Assembly: GCA_027923505.1 (NCBI GenBank)
Contig: BROI01000018.1
Coordinates: forward strand, 310,001 to 374,000
Direction: 5' to 3'
DNA: 64,000 nt
Source: Mayamaea pseudoterrestris
Lineage: Eukaryota; Bacillariophyta; Bacillariophyceae; Sellaphorales; Sellaphoraceae
The number at the start of each line of letters is the position of its first letter. Position 1 is the first letter of the stretch. The notes beneath the pieces are model-generated. The model did no database searches. It had not been told where the DNA came from and saw only the letters and a list, made by a program, of their open reading frames with translations. Position numbers and translations under genes: made by a program. This document shows positions 38,245-49,000 of this stretch, one piece after another.

Positions 38245-38734
38245 CTTCTATCAGTACAATCATTTTGCTACTCGTAGGTAAGCTTATGGTTAGCTATGTC
38301 GCGTTCTTTTGTCGTGTCACGTCCGTTATTGAGACACGAATAAAATCATTGCCCTCTCGAATAATGACCCTCGAAATGTCTGCTGGTCTGCCATCCGTCC
38401 GTTTCTCGCTTGGTCGGGTCATTTCCAATAATCACGTAGAAATCGTACCAAATTCTACGTGCTCCAACTTGGGACTGATCGTGCGGTCGGCTGCCGCTCA
38501 CGCGAGGAGTCGACGACACCCAACCTTGCTGCACTTCTCCGTCTTGTTGTGCGCTTCTTGCCTTGAGACCAGCAAGCCCTATTGCCGCAGTCATCCCTAT
38601 CTAGATAGCGACTTGATTGATATCAGCGGCATTGTAGATTGACGCCATATTTGCATTAGACTTGGCTGCAGAAGATACCGTGCCCCGAGATAAATATATT
38701 GATCGAGCAAGACACAAGAAAGTAACGAAGGATC
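38245..38734. other. Intergenic region with a short perfect inverted repeat at 38433-38461
   Basis: 490 bp upstream of PP1. The 9-bp arms CACGTAGAA and TTCTACGTG are separated by 11 bp. ORFs at 38265-38642 (+) and 38346-38594 (-) resemble nothing and are not called. The PP1 promoter should lie here. Confidence 0.45.
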
Positions 38735-39884
38735 ATGAGTGACGACGCTGGCAGCGCCGATGCGAATGGAGCGCTAATGAGCGACCCCGTGGACGTAATT
38801 ATTGACAAATTGCTGAGGTAAGTGCGCGAGGGTGGCCGAAGATATGTAGCAATTGCTGTGCGCTTGGAAGCTGTTTTCTTGAGCACATTTTGGTCTTGCG
38901 AGACCAATTATCGTGCGAATTTAGCTAACATATCTTTACATTTATAATTAATAATTATCCAGTGTTCGAGGAGCACGACCGGGCAAGCAGGTAGACCTTT
39001 CGGAGGCGGAGATCAAGATGCTTTGCCTTCGCAGTCGCGATTTGCTTATTGGACAGCCCATGCTGCTTGAGCTTGAAGCTCCAATCAAGATTTGCGGCGA
39101 TGTACATGGGCAGTACTACGATCTTTTGCGTCTATTTGAGTACGGAGGCTTTCCTCCAGAGTCCAACTACGTATTTCTAGGAGACTATGTCGACCGCGGC
39201 AAGCAGAGTTTGGAGACAATCTGTCTCTTGCTTGCCTACAAGATCAAGTATCCAGAGAACTTTTTCGTTCTCCGCGGCAACCACGAGTGTGCTTCGATTA
39301 ACCGTATCTATGGGTTCTATGACGAATGTAAGCGACGTTTTGGGATCAAGCTGTGGAAGACTTTTACCGACTGTTTCAACTGCCTTCCGTGCGCCGCCGT
39401 GATTGACGAGAAGATTTTCTGCATGCACGGTGGACTCAGTCCAGAGCTAACGTCGTTGGATCAAGTCAAGCGCATTGTCCGACCAACGGACGTTCCCGAT
39501 ACTGGGCTTCTTTGCGATTTGCTCTGGTCGGATCCTGACAAGGAAATTGACGGATGGGGTGAGAATGATCGAGGTGTTTCGTTCACCTTTGGCGAAGACA
39601 TTGTCGCCCAGTTTTTGCACAAGCATGACCTTGACTTGATTTGCCGAGCGCATCAAGTCGTCGAGGACGGTTACGAGTTCTTTGCTCGTCGGCAATTGGT
39701 AACGCTCTTTTCAGCGCCGAATTACTGTGGAGAGTTTGACAATGCTGGTGCCATGATGAGCGTTGACGAGACGCTCATGTGCTCGTTTCAGATTCTCAAG
39801 CCGGCGGAAAAGAGACAGCGCTTTTCGTATCAAGGTGGTGGTAATCAAGCGCGACCGGGAACTCCAGGCGGGCCCGGAAAGTAA
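38735..39884 (+). CDS. Serine/threonine protein phosphatase PP1 catalytic subunit
   Basis: Exons 38735-38817 and 38963-39884, with a 145-bp intron (GTAAGT donor, ATCCAG acceptor), give 334 aa. The metallophosphatase motifs [55 protein letters not shown] and [13 protein letters not shown] are all intact. The beta12-beta13 loop reads [16 protein letters not shown], characteristic of PP1 rather than PP2A. PP1 acts in cell cycle, metabolism and RNA processing through many regulatory subunits. The N-terminus ([17 protein letters not shown]) and C-terminus (Gly/Pro-rich) are variable, as usual. Confidence 0.96.
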
Positions 39885-40353
39885 GAAGGCTGGTCTCGAT
39901 ATGTGCGTGGCTCACATTTCGCGTAGTATGATCTTTTGTGACGAGTGAGTTACATTTACGCATGCGTCGCGAGCTGCATGTATGGACTTGATTATAAGCT
40001 TGGAGAGTGGTTGATAGTGATGTCAAATGTTTAATGCACCCTATAAAACTTTCAACGTTTTGATCCTTAGCGTTCGTATATTATATTAAACTTGGTCGGT
40101 TAATTCATATAGCGCCAATGGACTTTCCACAAGATCGCAGGATATATGAGATGCCAAATATGTTGTAGTAGTCTGCGTAGCGTACATGCCGGCCATTGTG
40201 CGTCCAAGCATGGAGCAGACTATCTCTCGAGCATGGACCCAAAATGAAACGATGCCACATTGCATCTTGACTATAAGTTGCAGCTACTTGACACTACAAA
40301 TTATTATAAACGACTGTTTTTCACTTCCACTATATTAGTATAATGGTTTTACT
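39885..40353. other. Convergent intergenic region
   Basis: 469 bp between the converging PP1 and His-rich genes, AT-rich, with no ORF, RNA or repeat that I can support. Confidence 0.4.
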
Positions 40354-40923
40354 CTACTCATCCATTGCACCATGATCCTTCTTGCGCGCATTCAAGCTCG
40401 CTTCCGTATCCCACGTGCCTCCAAATGGAGCCGCATGGGCGTCGCCGGAGGCTGCCGCCGTCTTCCACGCTGGGACTTCCGACTTGGCATCGCCATGTTT
40501 GTGGTCATGTTTGTGGTCGCCATGCGAATGTTCCTTGTGCGAGTGCTCAGACTTTGTCGCCGCCGCCGAGTCTTCATGATGGTCATGCTTATGATTGTGG
40601 TCGTGTCCGCAATCATGCTTGTGATCGCAAGCAGCTGCGTCCTCCTTTTTGGAGTGCTCATGCTTGTGCTCGTGGCCATGATCCTTCTTGGACTCATCAT
40701 GAGTCTGCTTGTGCTCGGCCGATGCATGTCCGTGATCCATGGTGCACTTTTCGTGTCCGTGAAAGTGCGCATGCGGATCTTCCGTCTTGGTAGCCAAAAT
40801 CTCCTCCTGTAGAGAGTTGATTTCACTACGGAGTGAAGCAATGTATGTCTTCAAGGTTACCTGCTGCGGGCCGTGAAGCTGGTTGAGGATTTCCTTGATG
40901 TTGTCGGGGATTGGCTTCACCAT
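40354..40923 (-). CDS. Histidine-rich protein, putative metal binding
   Basis: 189 aa, no intron. The first 45 residues are helical and coiled-coil-like (IKEILNQLHGPQQVTLKTYI, then LRSEINSLQEE). Residues about 50-146 contain some 29 His in alternating HxH and DHxH patterns (HDHNHKHDHH, HSHKEHSHGDHKHDHKH), interspersed with Asp, Glu and Lys. The last 40 residues are unrelated (FGGTWDTEASLNARKK). Such tracts bind Zn, Ni, Cu or Co in transporters and chaperones. There is no signal peptide or membrane segment, so a soluble cytosolic or nuclear metal buffer or chaperone is the simplest reading. Antisense ORFs up to 149 aa over the same DNA arise from the repetitive codons. Confidence 0.8.
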   Translation of the reverse strand: MVKPIPDNIKEILNQLHGPQQVTLKTYIASLRSEINSLQEEILATKTEDPHAHFHGHEKCTMDHGHASAEHKQTHDESKKDHGHEHKHEHSKKEDAAACDHKHDCGHDHNHKHDHHEDSAAATKSEHSHKEHSHGDHKHDHKHGDAKSEVPAWKTAAASGDAHAAPFGGTWDTEASLNARKKDHGAMDE

Positions 40924-41254
40924 GATGTTGTTAAGTTATTTTTGAATAAAGTGGTTATAAGTGAGCAACAAATAGATGCTTAATCAATGGCTCTGGTGGC
41001 AAAGCTGAAGATACTGAGTCTCGACAATGCGAGGAGTGCAGACTCACACGAGGCCGAATGGAAAAGCATCTGTCGGCAGGCCATCCCATGGTGGCACGCG
41101 ACGAGTCACGCTCAAGTACCGGTCAGACGGTAAGCGTGACGGAATCGACTGGTACGTAGCATTGCGTAACGCAATCGCGACGAAGCAGGAACTGAATGCA
41201 AATTACGTATGCTTTCATAAGTGGGATCATCATTAATGGATGCTGCTTCATTCA
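40924..41254. other. Intergenic region
   Basis: 331 bp between two minus-strand genes, presumably the His-rich gene promoter. A 69-aa plus-strand ORF (41027-41236) has no recognisable features and is not called. Confidence 0.4.
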
Positions 41255-42340
41255 CTAAATGGCGCCTCCGCTTGGATCCAGCCACCGATAAACATACGAG
41301 TACACCGAAATAGTAATTGCCGCCGAAGGAATGCCTCGTCCAAATGCTACCTGCCACCCTCTAAAAAGCTGCCGCATTACCCCGGTAGGTCCTTCATGCA
41401 AAAGTGTCCTGCTCAAGGTTTTCGCAACCGAAATGGATGATCCATGTTCCGCACTTTGTATCCAGGTCTTGGCCGTGTCCAAGGGAAGACTTGCTACCCA
41501 AAATGCAAGTCCTGACATGGCACCCGCAAAGACAGTCACAGGAAATGTTGGACTTTCTCCAAATGGGGTCAGCCACTGCTGTGTTCCAGCCATGGTCAAA
41601 AAGAACCAGCCACAGCCCCATCCATCTCGAGCAACCGACCAGGAAGCCCCTCGCCATAGCGACGTCCATCCATGCTTGTAGACACTTTGTTGAATCACGT
41701 CCCACGCACGTTGCTGCTTGATGCGCAACGTTGTCATACTCTCCGATGTAGACGCTGCAACATCGCGCGAATGCTGGGCAATCATTTGGTTTCTGACAAA
41801 CTCCACGGGCGTGACAAACAAAAACGCATTGACAGCTCCTCCAATGGCGCCACACCAAAAGCGATCCAGCAGAGATAAGCGACTAGCTTCTTTGTTAACA
41901 TGGCTATGTAGTAGTCCCTGTTTTTGTTGCTCATGCTGGTGATAGTCAATTATAAACTGCTGCGTGAGATTATTGACGCTAAAGACGGTGGCCTTGTAGA
42001 CGCCTTGGGCGGCCAGGACGGGCGTCATGCCCGTGTAGAGCGCTCGCACGCCTCCATAGTGAATGGTCTGTCGGATTACTTGCATGGGGCCCATGCGATG
42101 GTGCGAGGCGTGTGAATGTGAAGGTTTTAATGATGACGGTGATGATAATGACGATGATGCGATCGAAGTGCTTGCCAGCGGCTGCATGCCCGAGTTCTGC
42201 AACTTGGTACGAATGAGATCCATGGGATACATGACAAGCGTCGAAGTTATTCCAGATACACTTCCGGCTAGTATCGAATTTCGAACCATGTCGTCATGCT
42301 TGAAAGACGCAGCTGATGAAGAAAGGGTGCGTTTGGGCAT
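41255..42340 (-). CDS. Mitochondrial carrier family (SLC25) transporter
   Basis: 361 aa, no intron. Three tandem modules each carry the carrier signature: PMDLIRTKLQNSG, PVEFVRNQMIAQ and PLDTAKTWIQSA. Glycine-rich helices follow (GSVSGITSTLVMYP, GAIGGAVNAFLFVTP, GAMSGLAFWVASLP), giving six membrane spans. A His/Ser-rich insert separates the first two helices. Carriers exchange metabolites across the inner mitochondrial membrane. Layout and the PVE module are compatible with carnitine/amino-acid-type carriers, but the substrate is not assigned. Confidence 0.92.
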   Translation of the reverse strand: MPKRTLSSSAASFKHDDMVRNSILAGSVSGITSTLVMYPMDLIRTKLQNSGMQPLASTSIASSSLSSPSSLKPSHSHASHHRMGPMQVIRQTIHYGGVRALYTGMTPVLAAQGVYKATVFSVNNLTQQFIIDYHQHEQQKQGLLHSHVNKEASRLSLLDRFWCGAIGGAVNAFLFVTPVEFVRNQMIAQHSRDVAASTSESMTTLRIKQQRAWDVIQQSVYKHGWTSLWRGASWSVARDGWGCGWFFLTMAGTQQWLTPFGESPTFPVTVFAGAMSGLAFWVASLPLDTAKTWIQSAEHGSSISVAKTLSRTLLHEGPTGVMRQLFRGWQVAFGRGIPSAAITISVYSYVYRWLDPSGGAI

Positions 42341-43589
42341 GTTTGAAGAGGCCTGCCGCTAGAGGAAAAACAAGAGAATGACAGTTATGAGGCCGTAATT
42401 GCCAATGTCGGCAGTAGGATTAATTGCAGTGTTGAGCCGGAGCGAGGCGCATTATGTAGCATTAAAGGGATTGACTGCGAGTGTGGTCGATTGCAGACTT
42501 GCATGGAGCGAGATGCGTCGAAGCGAGAATACCAAAACGTCATCACGTCTTTTCACTGTCGCTGGATGGCGATGACAACCACCAACGCTTCACAACGCTC
42601 GAGACCATGCAGTCGTCCATTTCTCCGTTTCTACTGTCGTAATCTCTTTTTTACCTTGGCGAGATTAAGGCAGAGAACCAGGAAAGTGCCAATCTGACAG
42701 TGAATTCACAAAAGGTTTCGAAATGGTCCCCTGTCACGCATTGATTGGTTGAGGTCCGACGCGCGACGCGCGACGATGTGTCGCGGAACCATTCGTTTTC
42801 CCTTCAACATCCTTGAACAACATTAGATCTCCAACGAAACTGGTGTTTGACGGTCATTTACAGTGATGGAAAATCATTAGACATTATTCGAGGGTGAGGA
42901 CGATGTGATCGGTTTGATGCATATTCTTCGACCGTTGTTGACCGAGCGACGCCTTACGTCGGCCCGCCGCCATTACATGCACCTACGCATTTATGTAAAC
43001 ACCTGGCATGACGAGGCGAAACGAGCCATCAAACTATCGCATTAGTGTTGCTTGGCCGGATTTAGCGTATCTCAGGCTTTGAACCTCTCTACAAAGGGCT
43101 GTTCGTATCGAAAGATATGTCAATTGACGCTTAACACCAAGGTAGAGAAGTAAGTGAATGTGGCGGGGGATTAAATGATAAAACGACGCTGATGATGACA
43201 ATGTTTCATTCTATCCTGAGGGTCTGAGCTCTCTGTAATGGTGATTATATGAAATCGAGCTTTTTAACACTGATGCGCTTCTTGACTATCGATATCAGTG
43301 TTGATTCATCCGTTTTGACAGATTTGCTCACACCGCGTCATTCGTATTGTCATTTTTGGAGGCTCAAAAGGAATCTCTTGATTGAAAGGAAGACGATGGA
43401 GTATTTCAGAGCTGGGCATCATGCGCAAACAAAATTGCCGGCTGCAAGAAACTTGAGACGCAAGTATAAAGTGAATTAATGTTCGACGGTGCAGAATAAA
43501 AATAACTTTTGAACCCAGTTGCATAAAGCAGCTTGTAATTCTTTTATATTTGATTTTGGGATGCTACTATATGTAGATCCTTATGCATG
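42341..43589. other. Gene-poor transition region
   Basis: About 1.25 kb between the last recognisable gene and the satellite arrays. It has a GC-rich hairpin-prone stretch near 42,755-42,785 (repeated CGCGACG, then GTGTCGCG). A 68-aa ORF at 42491 and a 76-aa ORF at 43249 resemble nothing. I see no tRNA, transposon or gene here. Confidence 0.5.
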
Positions 43590-44835
43590 AATGGGAGGGC
43601 AGATGCCCAAGCAGTGACTATCCGTAGCTTCATTGTGCTAAAGGGTGTGGCCTTCAAATCTTGCCACTGTTAGCCTGTTCCCATTAATTCTGCCTGGCTA
43701 CTCTTTAAGACTAGTATGCGGTGAGATTGGTGCATAAAACAATTTCAAGCTCACTTGCAGCATTTGTTGTATGGGAGGAGCCGAACCTCCACACAGTAAC
43801 CAGCTCCATGGTGCTACAGTGTGTGGCCTTTGAAGACTACCCCGATAGTCTCATTCCATGATTTCTGTTCTGGCTATGCTTGGGGACACATATGCGGTGA
43901 GATTGCTGGATAACAATCATTCCCTGCTCATGTGTAGCATCAGTTGCTTGGGAGGGCAAACGTCCACACAGTAACCAGCTCCATGGTGCTACAGTGTGTT
44001 CTTCCAAGACTACCCCCATTAGTTTTGTTCCATGAATTCTGTTCTGGTTATGCTTGGAGACATGTATGTGGTGAGATTGGTGCATAGCAATCTTTCACTG
44101 CTCACATGTAGCATGAAGTGTTTGGGAGGGCAGATGTTTACACAGTAACCAGCTCCATGGTGCTACAGTGTGTGGCCTATAAAGACTACCACCAATAGTC
44201 TTGTTCCATAAATTCTGTTCTGGCTATGCTTTGGGACCAGGTTTGCAATGAGATTGGTGCAGAAAAAGCATTCCCAGATCACATATAGCATCAGTTGTTT
44301 GGGAGGGCAAACCTCCACACAGTGACCAGCTCCACGGTGCTACAGTGTGTAGCCTATAAAGACTGCCCCCAATAGTCTTGTTCCATGAATTCTGTTTTGG
44401 CTATGCTTAAGGACATTTACGCGGTGAGATTGGTGCATAACAATCATTCACACAACATATGTAGCATCAGTTGTTTGGGAGGGCACATGTTTACACAGTA
44501 ACCAGCTCCATGGTGCTACAGTGTATGGCCTTCATAGACTACCCCAATAGTCTTGCTCCATGAATTCTGTTTGGCTATGCTTGGGGACACGTATGCGGTG
44601 AGATTGGTGCATAACAATCATTCACAGCTCACGTGTAGCATCAGTTGTATGGGAGGGCAGACATTCAAAGAGTGATAAGCTCCATGGTGCTAAAGTGCAA
44701 CCTCCAGACACTTCCCCTCATAGTCCTTATCCATTATTTCATAAACAGATATGCTTTCTGACTGGAATGTGGTACAATTGGTGCATAAAACTCATTTCCT
44801 GCAGACTTGTAGCATCGGTTGGATGGGACAATTCA
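43590..44835. repeat. Satellite A: about seven tandem units of roughly 176 bp
   Basis: The landmark CAGCTCCATGGTGCTACAGT recurs near 43,800, 43,977, 44,151, 44,328 and 44,505, with diverged copies near 43,622 and 44,680; spacing is 174-180 bp. Other shared blocks are GGGAGGGCA, GTGAGATTGGTGCATA and TTCTGTTCTGGCTATGCTT. Copies differ at many positions, and the outermost are the most diverged, as expected for edges of an array. No frame is conserved, so it is non-coding satellite DNA. Confidence 0.88.
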
Positions 44836-44844
44836 GCAAGCAGA

Positions 44845-45690
44845 TGCTTTGACATTCAATTGCCCCTATAAAATGCCATGTATACACCCAAATTACACAT
44901 GAATGGTGCCAACATCATCACTGAGGCTGCACAACAAGTTGGTATGCCTGGCTGGTGTCTCAGCAGACTGCACTGTGATTGGTGACAACTTGTCACCAGT
45001 CTCAGCCCACAGATGCCTGGACATTCAAATGCTCATATAACATGCCACATATACACCCCAATCACACAAGAATTGTGTCAACATCATTATATAGTGTGCA
45101 CTACAAGATGGAATGCTTGGCTGGTGTCTCAGTAGACTGCAATGTGACTGGTGAGAACTTCTCACCAGTCTCAGCCCATAGATGCCATGACATTCAATTG
45201 CCCATATAACTTGCCATGCATACAACCAAACCAACCAGAATGGTGCCAACATCATTATTCAGTGATCACTACAAGATGGTATGCCTGGCTGGTGTCTCGG
45301 TAGACTGCAATGTGACTGGTGAGAACTTCTCACCAGTCTCAGCCTTGACATTCAATTGCCCATATAACATGCCATGTATACACCCAAATCACACCAGAAT
45401 GGTGCCAACATCATTATTTAGGTTGCGCTACAAGATGGTATGACTGGCTGGTGTCTCAGTAGACTGCAATGTGATTGGTGAGAAGTTGTCACCAGTCTCA
45501 GCCCACTGTTGCCGTGACATTTACTTGCTCATAAAACATGCCATGTATACACCCACATCACACCAGAATGATGCCAACATCATTATTCAGGTTACGCTAC
45601 ATGATGGTATGCCTGGCTGGTGACTCAGTAGACTGTGATGTGACTGGTGAGAACTTCTCACCAGTCTCAGCCCACAGATGCCGTGACATT
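44845..45690. repeat. Satellite B: about five tandem units of 160-170 bp, each with a palindrome
   Basis: The landmark CTGGCTGGTGTCTCAGTAGA recurs near 44,948, 45,118, 45,286, 45,446 and 45,613. Shared blocks include CATATAACATGCCATGTATA and AGAATGGTGCCAACATCATT. Each unit has an inverted repeat with arms around GGTGAGAA and TTCTCACC. It follows satellite A with almost no spacer and shows no similarity to it that I can see. Confidence 0.88.
45146..45170. other. Perfect palindrome in satellite B unit
   Basis: Arms GACTGGTGAGAA and TTCTCACCAGTC are separated by one base. Identical copies lie at 45313-45337 and 45642-45666. The unit near 44,975 has GGTGACAA paired with TTGTCACC, a compensated change. 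The unit near 45,478 has one mismatch. Confidence 0.85.
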
Positions 45691-46053
45691 TTGGGTGCAA
45701 TGATCAACACATTTGCCCATCATGACACCTAACATGAAATGAAATGGATTGGTGGGCTCCACGGGCAACACTGATGATTCCTGTAGCAAGCCAAAAAGGG
45801 TGCACTGCTGGCACATTCAACAATTTATTAAAAATGTACGGATGCTCATGGCAAAGGAATGGGTTCCACACCCAAAGTAACATGTCTTTGCATCTTAATC
45901 CATTATAAAACATAAGGTTTTTTGTATTCCAGAATTGGCAGGCCATTCTGGCAGTCTAAAGTGCCACTTGAGGTGCACCGCGGGAGATCTTGCCCACACC
46001 AGGCAGACAGGCTGGTGGATATCAAGTGATGCATTGGCTCAAAATATCACAGA
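45691..46053. other. Non-repeated spacer between satellites B and C
   Basis: About 360 bp without similarity to the neighbouring repeats and without an ORF that I can support. It ends where GGGATTTATGTGATGATCCA starts the first partial unit of satellite C. Confidence 0.55.
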
Positions 46054-49000
46054 GGAATGGGATTTATGTGATGATCCAACCTTGCTAGCATGATTCTGAG
46101 CATGCCATGGCAATCAGGATAAGATGTTTGACAAAGTCAAAGGTTGAGATGTTCCACTGTCGCCGTCAGTTGGTGGTTATTTGTAATATAGCAAGTAGGT
46201 TCCTCCAAGTCAAAGTTTCAGATGGGATTTGTATAGTGATGAACTGGATGCAACCAGGTGAGAAGTGCTTGACAAGGTCCAAGGCTTGGAACTTTGAAAA
46301 CAGCAGCTATTCTGGCAGTGGCTGTGGTGTGACTGAGACTGAAACAAGTAGGGTGTTCCATGTGCCAAACACAGCAAAGTTTCAGTTGGGATTTATGTGA
46401 TGATCCAACCTTGCTAGCATGATTCTGAGCATGCCATGGCAATCAGGATAAGATGTTTGACAAAGTCAAAGGTTGAGATGTTCCAATTTGGAAGCCAGTC
46501 AGCCAGTGGTCAAGCGTGAATATAGCAAGTAGGTTCCTACAAGTGGTTCCACCACATCAAAGTTTCAGATGGGATTTGTATAGTGATGCAACCTGGCCAG
46601 CAAGATTCTGAACCTGCTACTGCAGTCCACAGAAGGTGCTTGACAAGGTCCAAGGCTTGGAACTTTGAAAACAGCAGCTATTCTGGCAGTGGCTGTGGTG
46701 TGACTGAGACTGAAACAAGGAGGGTGCTCCATGTGCCAAACACAGCAAAGTTTCAGTTGGGATTTATGTGATGATCCAACCTTGCTAGCATGATTCTGAG
46801 CATGCCATGGCAATCAGGATAAGATGTTTGACAAAGTCAAAGGTTGAGATGTTCCAATTTGGAAGCCAGTCAGCCAGTGGTCAAGCATGAATATAGCAAG
46901 TAGGTTTCTCCAAGTGGTTCCACCACATCAAAGTTTCAGATGGGATTTGTATAGTGATGCAACCTGGCCAGCAAGATTCTGAACCTGCTACTGCAATCCG
47001 CAGAAGGTGCTTGACAAGGTTGAAGGCTTGGAACTTTGAAAACAGCAGCTATTCTGGCAGTGGCTGTGGTGTGACTGAGACTGAAACAAGGAGGGTGCTC
47101 CATGTGCCAAACACAGCAAAGTTTCAGTTGGGATTTATGTGATGATCCAACCTTGCTAGCATGATTCTGAGCATGCCATGGCAATCAGGATAAGATGTTT
47201 GACAAAGTCAAAGGTTGAGATGTTTCAATTTGGAAGCCAGTCAGCCAGTGGTCAAGCGTGAATATAGCAAGTAGGTTCCTCCAAGTGGTTCCACCACATC
47301 AAAGTTTCAGATGGGATTTGTATAGTGATGCAACCTGGCCAGCAAGATTCTGAACCTGCTACTGCAATCCGCAGAAGGTGCTTGACAAGGTCCAAGGCTT
47401 GGAACTTTGAAAACAGCAGCTATTCTGGCAGTGGCTGTGGTGTGACTGAGACTGAAACAAGGAGGGTGTTTCAAGTTTCAAACACAGCAAAGTTTCAGTT
47501 GGGATTTATGTGATGATCCAACAGGATAAGATGTTTGACAAAGTCAAAGGTTGAGATGTTCCAATTTGGAAGCCAGTTAAACAGGGGTCAAGCGTGAATA
47601 CAGCAAGTAGGTTCCTCCAAGTGGTTCACCACATCAAAGTTTCAGATGGGATTTGTATAGTGATGCAACCTGGCTAGCGAGAATCTGAAACCTGCTACTG
47701 CAATCCCCGGAAGGTGCTTAACAAGGTCCAAGGCTTGGAACTTTGAAAACAGCAGCTATTCTGGCAGTGGCTGTGGTGTGACTGAGACTGAAACAAGTAG
47801 GGTGTTCCATGTGCCAAACACAGCAAAGTTTCAGTTGGGATTTATGTGATGATCCAACCTTGCTAGCATGATTCTGAGCATGCCATGGCAATCAGGATAA
47901 GATGTTTGACAAAGTCAAATGTTGAGATGTTCCAATTTGGAAGCCAGTCAGCCAGTGGTCAAGCGTGAATATAGCAAGTAGGTTCCTCCAAGTGGTTCCA
48001 CCACATGAAAGTTTCAGATGGACTTTGTATAGTGATGCAACCTGGCCAGCAAGATTCTGAACCTGCTACTGCATTCCCCAGAAGGTGCTTAACAAGGTTG
48101 AAGGCTTGGAACTTTGAAAACAGCAGCTATTCTGGCAGTGGCTGTGGTGTGACTGAGACTGAAACAAGTAGGGTGTTCCATGTGCCAAACACAGCAAAGT
48201 TTCAGTTGGGATTTATGTGATGATCCAACCTTGCTAGCATGATTCTGAGCATGCCATGGCAATCAGGATAAGATGTTTGACAAAGTCAAAGGTTGAGATG
48301 TTCCAATTTGGAAGCCAGTCAGCCAGTGGTCAAGCATGAATATAGCAGGTAGGTTTCTCCAAGTGGTTCCACCACATCAAAGTTTCAGATGGGATTTGTA
48401 TAGTGATGCAACCTGGCCAGCAAGATTCTGAACCTGCTACTGCAGTCCACAGAAGGTGCTTCACAAGGTCCAAGGCTTGGAACTTTGAAAACAGCAGCTA
48501 TTCTGGCAGTGGCTGTGGTGTGACTGAGACTGAAACAAGTAGGGTGTTCCATGTGCCAAACACAGCAAAGTTTCAGTTGGGATTTATGTGATGATCCAAC
48601 CTTGCTAGCATGATTCTGAGCATGCCATGGCAATCAGGATAAGATGTTTGACAAAGTCAAAGGTTGAGATGTTCCAATTTGGAAGCCAGTCAGCCAGTGG
48701 CGTCATGCATGAATATAGCAGAGTTTCCAAGTCCGGTTCACATCAAAGTTTCAGATGGGATTTGTATAGTGATGCAACCTGGCCAGCAAGATTCTGAACC
48801 TGCTACTTCAGTCCACAGAAGGTGCTTGACAAGGTTGAAGGCTTGGAACTTTGAAAACAGCAGCTATTCTGGCAGTGGCTGTGGTGTGACTGAGACTGAA
48901 ACAAGTAGGGTGTTCCATGTGCCAAACACAGCAAAGTTTCAGTTGGGATTTATGTGATGATCCAACCTTGCTAGCATGATTCTGAGCATGCCATGGCAAT

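Noticed and set aside
38265-38642. Plus-strand 125-codon ORF upstream of PP1
   Set aside because: No recognisable domain, targeting signal or supporting splice sites; it lies in a promoter-sized gap.
40365-40841. ORFs up to 149 codons overlapping the His-rich gene in other frames and on the other strand
   Set aside because: They are by-products of repetitive CAT/GAT/GGC codons; the called frame has plausible helical ends and a distinct C-terminus.
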